A stretch of 64,000 nt of DNA from Euphorbia lathyris (lineage: Eukaryota > Streptophyta > Magnoliopsida > Malpighiales > Euphorbiaceae). The notes under the pieces were generated by a model. That model had not been told where the DNA came from and did not search any database. It worked only from the letters and a program-made list of their open reading frames with translations. The position numbers were made by a program, and so were the translations under genes. The stretch spans positions 37,105,501-37,169,500 of the forward strand of contig NC_088915.1 of NCBI RefSeq assembly GCF_963576675.1. The letters are read 5' to 3'. Each line of letters opens with the position of its first letter. Positions within the stretch are counted from its first letter, which is position 1. This document shows, one piece after another, positions 57,543 to 64,000 of this stretch.

Positions 57543-59261
57543 ATGAACCATACTATAAATACCATTGGGGCGTTCCCTACTCAGCGACGCGCTGCACTTC
57601 CTAAACCCGGGTGTAGTGATAAATGTGCAAGGGTTGCTAGGTCGTCACCCCGAAGCGGCGCGCCACCCCAGGACCCGGGGGTGGTGTCAAATATGCAAGG
57701 GTTGCAGGTAAATAAGCTAGTCCACGGTAATGGTAGGGGTAGGGGTAGGGGTAAGGGTAGTAGGTTACGCTTTGGGACATGGAACATAGGTTCTTTGACA
57801 AGAAGATTAGCTGAAATTGTAGATGTTATGAAGAGGAGGAGAATAAATATAATGTGCCTACAAGAAACCAAGTGGGTTGGAGCCAAGGCTAGAGAGATAG
57901 CTCCTTGGGGTTATAAGCTTTGGTACTCAGGAAAGGATAAGGGTAGAAATGGAGTAGGTATTCTTATTGATAGGGAGTATATTGATGATGTAGTAGCGGT
58001 GTCTAGGAAGAGCGATAGAATTATGAGTGTCAAGCTAGTGATAGGGGATGAGGTTGTGAATATCATTAGTGCATATGCGCCACAAATAGGATTAAATGTC
58101 TCTATAAGACAAGCTTTTTGGGAGGACTTAGAGGAAGTGGTGCAACAGGTTCCTAGGGATGAAAAAATGTTAATGGGGGGTGATCTCAATGGACACGTGG
58201 GTTCTAGGCGAGATGGGTTTGAGAGTGTTCATGGAGGGTATGGTTTTGGAGATAAGAATGAAGCAGGAAATGATATTTTGGATTTCACATCAGCCTATGA
58301 CTTGAGTATCATGAACACATGGTTTATGAAGAGAACATCCCACTTCGTGACTTATCGGAGTGGCGGTAATGCGAGCCAAATTGACTTCTTCTTAGTAAAG
58401 AGTGCTTGGGGAAAGAGTTATATTGATTGTAAGGTGATCCCTGGTGAGAGTACGACAACCCAACATAGAGTAGTGGTGCTTGATTTTCGAAGTAGGAAAT
58501 GTATAAGAAAACAAACACCACAAGTAGAGACTAAGATTAAGTGGTGGAAATTGCAAGGAGAGAATCAACAAAAATTTGTGGATGAGATGACCAAAAAAGA
58601 TGTTTGGACTTGTAATATGGATTTAGATATAGATTCGATATGGACTAAGATGGAGCATAGTATAAGGGAAGTAGCAAAGGAAGTTCTAGGGGAATCTAAA
58701 GGTAGCATGCCACCGGGTAAGGACACATCTTGGTGGACAGAAGAAGTACGACAAGCAGTAAAGAGTAAGCGAGAATCCTATAAAATATTGGGGAAATGTA
58801 GGAGTGACGAGAACTACGAAAAATACAAAGAGGCTAAAAGGGAAGTAAAGAAGGTCATACGAGATGCTAGAGCAAAGGTGAATCGGTATTTGTATACCAG
58901 ATTGGATACGAAAGAAGGGGAAAGAGACATATATAGAATTGCTCGGATGAGAGATAGGAAGACGCGAGATCTCGAAAAAGTTAAATGTGTGAAGGATGTG
59001 GACCAGAAAGTCCTAGTTGGAGATAAGGATATCAAGGAACGATGGAGGTCCTATTTTGATGACTTATTTAATGGAGATCGCAGACAAGATGTTGGAGATA
59101 TAAGTATTCATCACGATATGATAAATCATGAATGCCTGCGGAGAATTCAAAAGGGTGAAGTCAAAATGGCATTAAGTAAGATGAAGTTGAAGAAAGCAGT
59201 AGGACCTGATGGCATCCCTATTGAGATTTGGAGATGTTTGGGAGAAAGAGGAATCGAATGA
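57543..59261 (+). pseudogene. RTE endonuclease part of the ORF (572 aa to an in-frame stop)
   Basis: From the ATG at 57543. An N-terminal Pro/Gly/Arg-rich leader (GNGRGRGRGKG) is followed by an apurinic/apyrimidinic-type endonuclease with the metal and catalytic sites visible: FGTWNIGSL (N), CLQETKW (E), GGDLNGHVG (D, N), ASQIDFFL (D), TTQHRVV (H). A linker with a Lys/Arg-rich helix leads into the first RT motifs (KLKKAVGPDGIPIEIW). The frame ends at TGA 59259-59261 and the RT continues in the same frame at 59262. The endonuclease nicks target DNA for target-primed reverse transcription. Confidence 0.88.
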
Positions 59262-60617
59262 TTGACGACGTTCTTCAACAAAATTTGGAGAAACAATAAG
59301 ATGCCATCAGAATGGAGGAAAAGTATCTTAATCCCTTTGTATAAGAACAAAGGCGATGTCCAAGATTGTACCAACTATCGGGGAATCAAATTAATGAGTC
59401 ACACTATGAAACTTTGGGAGCGAGTGATCAAACAAAGGCTAAGGAGGACGGTGAAGATCTCGGAAAACCAGTTTGGCTTTATGCCAGGAAGATCAACTAT
59501 GGAAGCCATCCATCTAATGAGACAATTAATGGAGCACTATCGAAATAAGAAGAAAGACTTGTATATGGTTTTCATTGACTTAGAGAAAGCATATGATAAG
59601 GTACCAAGGGAAGTACTTTGGTGGGCCTTGATAAGGAAAGGCATTTCGCGGAAATATATTGACATCATAAAGGACATGTATGAGGGAGCATGCACGAGTG
59701 TACGTACTAGTGTTGGGAAGACTGAAGAGTTTCCTATTACGATTGGAGTGCATCAAGGTTCCGCACTAAGCCCATTTCTTTTTGCCATCGTTATGGATGA
59801 ACTAACAAGTTCACTTCAAGATGGTATACCATGGTGCATGCTGTTTGCAGATGATATTGTGTTGGTTGATGAGACGAAAGAAGGAGTGGAGAGGAAGTTG
59901 GAACTATGGAGACAAACTCTAGAATCTAGAGGCTTTAAGTTGAGCCGAAGTAAGACAGAATATTTGGAGTGTAAGTTTAGCGGCCATAGGAGTAGGGAGG
60001 CAGGGACAATCACCCTAGATGGGAGAGTTGTTCATGCCTCGGATTGCTTCCGGTATTTAGGATCTATTATCCAAACGGATGGAGAAGTAGATGGAGATGT
60101 TGCTCATAGGATTAAAGCTGGTTGGTCGAAGTGGAAGAGTGCTACGGGTTTCCTTTGTGACCCCGACATGCCTAATAGATTGAAGGGGAAATTCTACCGG
60201 ACGGCAATTAGACCAGCATTGTTATATGGTACAGAGTGTTGGGCAGTGAAACACTGCCACATCCATAAGATGTCGGTGGCGGAGATGCGTATGTTGAGAT
60301 GGATGTGTGGTCATACAAGAAAGGATCGGGTGAGTAATGAAATAATTAGGACAAAAATAGGGGTCACATCTATTGAGAATAAAATGAGAGAAAACCGACT
60401 AAGGTGGTTTGGCCATATGAGACGTAGAGCGCTTGATGCGCCGGTTAGGAGAACCGAAGAGTGGCAAAGGGATGTAGTGGTGAGGGGTAGGGGAAGACCT
60501 AAGCAAACTTGGAGGAGGGTGATCGAGAGTGATATGAGTTTACTGGGAATTGAGGAAAATATGGTAGTGGATAGGACGGAGTGGAGGGAGCGAATTTGTG
60601 TCGCTGATACGACTTGA
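59262..60617 (+). pseudogene. RTE reverse transcriptase part of the ORF (451 aa)
   Basis: Continues in frame after the [56 protein letters not shown] (first catalytic Asp), [18 protein letters not shown], and the catalytic [12 protein letters not shown]. The thumb and a C-terminal region follow ([37 protein letters not shown]). Stop at 60615-60617. All RT motifs are present. The stop at 59259 is the only disabling change I see in the ORF. Confidence 0.88.
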
Positions 60618-61130
60618 TTTCACGGTTTTGTATGATGGTTCATGTTAGCCGACCCCGAATCATTCCGGGACTAAGGCTTTGTTGTTGTTGTTGATGTGTT
60701 GAAGTCGATCTCATCCCCTTTAGTTGCGTAATTTTGGATATATGGTGAGATGTTCAGGGTTGAATATGAAGGTTTCCATTTAGCATGCACCCGATGTGGC
60801 TGCTATAGACATGCTAGGGAGGCTTGCACTAGTCCGATTCCTGCATTGCTCCCCCCTCCTGCCATTGTTGTGGACGTTAACATGGCGGAAACCTCAGCAG
60901 CTCCCACTACCAGTAGCGACACGTCTGACTAGACCATGAATGTTGAAGGTGTGGAAGTGGAAGCTCCAAATTTTGGCCTGTGGATATAGTTCGCGTAGGT
61001 AAAACGTCCAAGTTGTTGAACCACGACAAGATGCTGGTGAACTGTCCCACTCTGAGCACAGGATACTAGTGGCCCCCATTTTTGAGCAGACATCCGACTC
61101 TTGGAGCTTGAGAAATAGTGGCAAATAAAA

Positions 61131-61368
61131 CTCAAGGGGAGACTTTCAGTTTACTACTTTCAGTCAATGTAAAGGAGATCAAAGAGATGTTCCATCTAGT
61201 CCTTTGTCTCATATAACAAACTATAATCACTTCTTAGACATGTTCTTTGAAACCAAAGATTTCTATATCGGACATCAAGGTATCCTTTGAAAAACAAAAG
61301 AATTGTTAAGCTTTTGAACTGAAATTTTATTTTATTAAGTTTTCATATTTTCTTAGTACATACACTAT
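61131..61368. other. Non-coding stretch with a repeat shared with 45087
   Basis: 61304-61361 repeats 45087-45150 ('taagcttttgaactgaaa' and the next 40 bases). Just before it, 'catcaaggtatccttt' (61273-61288) matches 'tatcaaggcatccttgg', which at 45147-45163 lies after the repeat. Confidence 0.5.
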
Positions 61369-61376
61369 GCCATTTT

Positions 61377-62222
61377 TAGCTCCGGGCTTGGGCCGACGAG
61401 CCCGCCCGGCCCGCCCAGACCTAGGTCCATTTAGCCGGATTTGGACACATGAAAATGAATTCAGGCCCGGCCCGACCCAAGCCCGTATAAGCCCGTCAAA
61501 AACTGGGCGGGTTTGGGCTTTACAGATTTTACATCGGGCCGGCCCAGCCCGATATAACAAATATATTTTTTATAATATATTATATAATTATATAAATATT
61601 AATTATCATAGATACAATGCAGCCACATGAATCAATTACTAGAACAATCAGGTTTATCCAGCACAAACATATAAACAGTTCAACATTCAAAATCCCAGCA
61701 GGATTTTCATTTCTCACGGACAAAACATGATCTGATTTTGTAGAAGCCTATCCAAAATACTCAAATGCCAAAACCAAAAACTGCACGTATCTTATGGAAT
61801 ATCTGCACCACAAACATGATCAACAATTAGACCAATTGAATTAAATAAAACAACTAATTTGGTTTAATAGATCTCTACTTAACAACTTGAACTTATTTAT
61901 TTTGGATTGTTATGTTGTAATTTATTTTGGATTTGATGTTTCGATAGACAATTAGTTTATTAGAATTTTTCCAAACTTATTAAGTATTGTGTTGTGTTGT
62001 ATGTATTATTTTTTTATTAAGAAAGTTGGTGTGACATTTTAAATTTAATTATATTTTTTTTTAAATATACAGATGGGCTTGGACGGACGGGCTTGGGATT
62101 CATATCTCAGGCCCGAGCCCGAGCCCGAATAAATTTCCTGCGGGCTGGGCTGGGCTTGGGCTCATCAGGCTTTATTAAAAGCCCGACAGGTCCTGCCCAA
62201 GCCCGGCCCATGCCCAGGTCTA
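61377..62222. mobile_element. hAT-type MITE with GGGCCGGGC-rich termini (846 bp)
   Basis: Left end TAGCTCCGGGCTTGGGCC, right end (reverse complement) TAGACCTGGGCATGGGCC. The 8-bp duplication GCCATTTT is exact (61369-61376 and 62223-62230). GC-rich ends repeat 'gcccgg' words; the centre is AT-rich. No transposase ORF. These features fit hAT. Confidence 0.8.
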
Positions 62223-62230
62223 GCCATTTT

Positions 62231-62591
62231 CCATTCCACATGACACAAGATACATGACAGAGATTTGTTTTCGTGTCGTCTGATTATTTTTCTTGATAGT
62301 ATATTAAAATTCTGTCATCTGAAAGCGTAAGTTTAAATCAGCTCAATTCAAATGTGGCATTCCGATGACACAAGTCTGTCATCTATAAAAAGCGTGCGTT
62401 TAAGTCAAAATTTACTTAATCATTAGATGACAGTAGTTATAAATAACTGTCATTGTTTGCGAAAAATAAAAAAAGCGGCAACGAAATTTTCACTTATGCG
62501 GCCAACGAAAACTTATCGCGCTCAATATGTTTGACTGAAATTTCAGCTCATATATAAACCCCTCTCTCATTCCAAATCCCTAACTAGGTTT
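62231..62591 (+). promoter_or_regulatory. Possible promoter region with TATA box
   Basis: TATATAAA at 62551-62558 is followed by 'cccctctctcattccaaatc', a CT-rich leader-like sequence that resumes after the solo LTR at 63936 ('cgcgtagctcgtcttcatctctctcacccc'). Upstream (62240-62480) there are many 'tgtcatc/gatgaca' words and 'aaaaaaagcggcaacg', resembling subterminal regions of CACTA-type transposons. It may therefore be transposon DNA rather than a gene promoter. Confidence 0.35.
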
Positions 62592-63930
62592 TGTTAAAAC
62601 ACATTTCCACAATGATTTTGAGTTGACAAAATTATTTAAATTAGAATTAAATCCCTAAGATAAAATATTCCAACACATTAAATTTAAATTCTTTGATTTA
62701 ATTGTTACTAATGTGTTTGTTCAAGTGTTGTTTGAGTATTTAATTCATAAGCATAAAAGACATTAAGACTAAGGCCCAAAGCCCATTAAGCAAGATCAAA
62801 GCCCAAGCAAACAGATCCAAAGCTTGTGAACCACTTCAGCCCAGCAAGAAGAAGGATCTAGAAGACTTGCTAACTGCTTCACAACGAAGCCACTGAGTTC
62901 AACGGACAACAGACAAGGCAGAAGTTGACTTAGCAAACTTGGAGACAAAGGCTACCCAAATGAGAAAAGCTTCAGTTGAGCCAGAACAGTTGTCGTCTCG
63001 CTGTCCAGGAATCTTTATCATAAATAGAGAGACAACCTGGCGAGTACTAACCAAAAGCTTCTGAAGAACTGATCAAGGCAGAAATGACTATGTTCTCATT
63101 GGCCGAAGACACTGAGCACTAAGGAGTGAAAAGGACAGTAGAGCCGTTTCCCTCCAATGGTTATTTTGAATTTCGAAATGACCGAAGGCTCAAGGTGTCA
63201 CTATAAATAAGCCTTTCATTTGCTTCATTCGATGCAGATCTTCACGAAGTCGAAATGCTGACCAAATTCCTACTTAAAGTTCTGTTCTAAAGAAAAGCAA
63301 AGCAATCTTACACCCATTCCTATTCTTGTGTAGAAGATTAGATTTTAGATCATTCAAAGTGTTCTGTGTATTTAGAACAAAATCCTTTATCAATTCTAAG
63401 ATTGTTAGGAGATACTGAGTTGCTCGGTTTTAGCACTCAGTGGTAGAATAGTGTTGAGTATAGGATATAGAGGAAGATACTCTGTATACTCGCTGACTAT
63501 TGTAAGGGTTTGCGCTCTACGAAAAAAAGCTCAGTAGTGGATTAAAGTACGGAAGAATTCCGGGGACTAGATGTAGGCAGGAGGCCGAACCAGGATAAAA
63601 CTGCTGAGTAACATTCTCTACCCTTAACTCCTTATTTCCTTGCTTTTTATTGTGCCCAGTAAAATGCTTAACTGAATATACATTGAGTTGTGTGATTTGG
63701 TGCTGAGCTCAGGAATAGACTATCTAGTTCTATCTCCTGACTCAACGTTAAAAGCAGCCTTAGTCTTTGATTAACTAAAGCTGCCTCTGACCTCACTCAA
63801 TATCATTGTGCTAACAACTAAGTAAAAAAATCTTAAGTAACAAGTCAAGCTTTCAAAGAGAAGAATTTTAAATAGTTCCTTACCCCCCCCCCCCTTTAGG
63901 AACCAATTCTCACATTACAAGGGACCAACA
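62592..63930 (+). mobile_element. Solo LTR of the SIRE family (1339 bp)
   Basis: Ends TGTTAAAACACATTTCCAC and AAGGGACCAACA match the SIRE-type LTRs of the window. The duplication GGTTT is exact (62587-62591 and 63931-63935). Family landmarks are present ('ggaggccgaaccaggataa' near 63580, a C run of about 14 near 63883-63896). No internal domain remains, so it formed by LTR-LTR recombination. Confidence 0.88.
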
Positions 63931-63935
63931 GGTTT

Positions 63936-64000
63936 CGCGTAGCTCGTCTTCATCTCTCTCACCCCTTTTTTTGGCTATCTCCGGTCGGTTGCTTTCTCAC
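63936..64000 (+). other. CT-rich stretch at the window end
   Basis: 'cgtcttcatctctctcacccc' resembles a plant 5' leader. No ATG-led ORF can be judged in the 65 remaining bases. Confidence 0.3.

Larger units (their letters stand above)
57426..60693 (+). mobile_element. RTE-type LINE, nearly intact (3268 bp)
   Basis: It begins 'aactccacctgtgagggtca', includes a short leader and an endonuclease-RT ORF, and ends 'ggactaaggctttgttgttg' with a (TTG)n tail (60681-60693), the usual end of plant RTE elements. A 16-bp target duplication ATG(C/T)GTTGAAGTCGAT flanks it (57410-57425 and 60694-60709, one mismatch). The single ORF is interrupted by only one stop. Confidence 0.9.
56066..61130 (+). pseudogene. 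L1-type LINE ORF1 remnant (DUF4283 plus zinc knuckle), split by two insertions
   Basis: Three pieces lie in order on the plus strand. 56066-56455: DUF4283-like (DHVGVISMTGIGYGYCLVQF, ending near RDRERVMRDG). 57268-57425: YYNEDILMPIRNYMGKVIHVDENT through FALVCVEVD. 60710-60931: a zf-CCHC_4-type knuckle (FHLACTRCGCYRHAREACTS). The first gap is a hAT MITE (56460-57259) and the second an RTE element (57426-60693). Several frame breaks exist. Decayed sequence with similar codon use continues to about 61130. The 5' part was probably displaced left of the gypsy insertion at 45537. ORF1 proteins of plant L1s bind the element RNA. Confidence 0.65.

Noticed and set aside
57581..57886. Minus-strand 101-codon ORF with Leu/Pro repeats
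   Set aside because: Antisense to the RTE leader and endonuclease; its LPLPLP repeats come from the opposite strand of the GRGRG codons.

Overview
This is nuclear DNA from a flowering plant, most likely a dicot. It is AT-rich, uses plant-type splice sites, contains a five-exon plant LIM-domain gene, and is otherwise packed with plant LTR retrotransposons (Ty1/copia SIRE-type and other copia, Ty3/gypsy Tat/Athila-like and Tekay-like), L1 and RTE LINEs, a non-autonomous Helitron and hAT-type MITEs. I recognise one host gene with confidence: a two-LIM-domain actin-bundling protein of the WLIM1 type at 24565-25519 (+). The species cannot be named from the sequence.

Layout. 1-2880: 3' end of a SIRE-type copia element (+), cut by the window edge. 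2881-5088: AT-rich DNA with a degenerate minisatellite, a SINE-like tRNA-derived unit and a decayed repeat. 5089-21957: a non-coding gypsy-like element (1.5-kb LTRs, tRNA-Asp primer site, TSD TGTAA) with a SIRE-type copia element nested in it on the minus strand (8228-19930, TSD GTTTA). The nested element carries gag, pol and a very long extra 3' ORF. 21963-26600: small repeats around the WLIM1 gene. 26600-34646: LTR and 5' part of a gypsy element (minus) abutting the 3' half of a Tat-lineage gypsy element (plus-strand integrase end, then an antisense spliced ORF). The antisense ORF is interrupted by one solo LTR nested in another. 34647-41558: two SIRE-type 3' halves arranged back to back, with an L1 LINE at the junction. 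41559-44614: Helitron. 45537-56060: Tekay-like gypsy element (TSD CATAA) with no coding capacity. It holds a hAT-like insertion and a young copia element (48860-53598) whose two LTRs are identical. 56061-61300: L1 ORF1 remnant (DUF4283 plus zinc knuckle) split by a hAT MITE and by an almost intact RTE LINE (57426-60693). 61377-62222: another hAT MITE. 62231-64000: a TATA motif and a CT-rich stretch like a gene 5' end, split by a SIRE-family solo LTR (62592-63930).

The insertions can be ordered in time. By eye, LTR divergence is about 1.7% for the outer gypsy at 5089, about 1.3% for the SIRE element nested in it, about 1.2% for the Tekay-like element, and 0% for the copia nested in that one. 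These counts are manual.

The most unusual points are: (1) the 946-codon extra ORF downstream of pol in the SIRE-type element, present in four diverged copies in the window; (2) the Tat-type antisense ORF, whose exon-intron structure can be read through nested insertions; (3) a phased array of GTCTCGACGAGAC palindromes plus a perfect hairpin upstream of an LTR TATA box; (4) the back-to-back SIRE halves; (5) a Helitron carrying a triplicated exon-like module; (6) a solo LTR placed between a TATA box and a presumed 5' leader.
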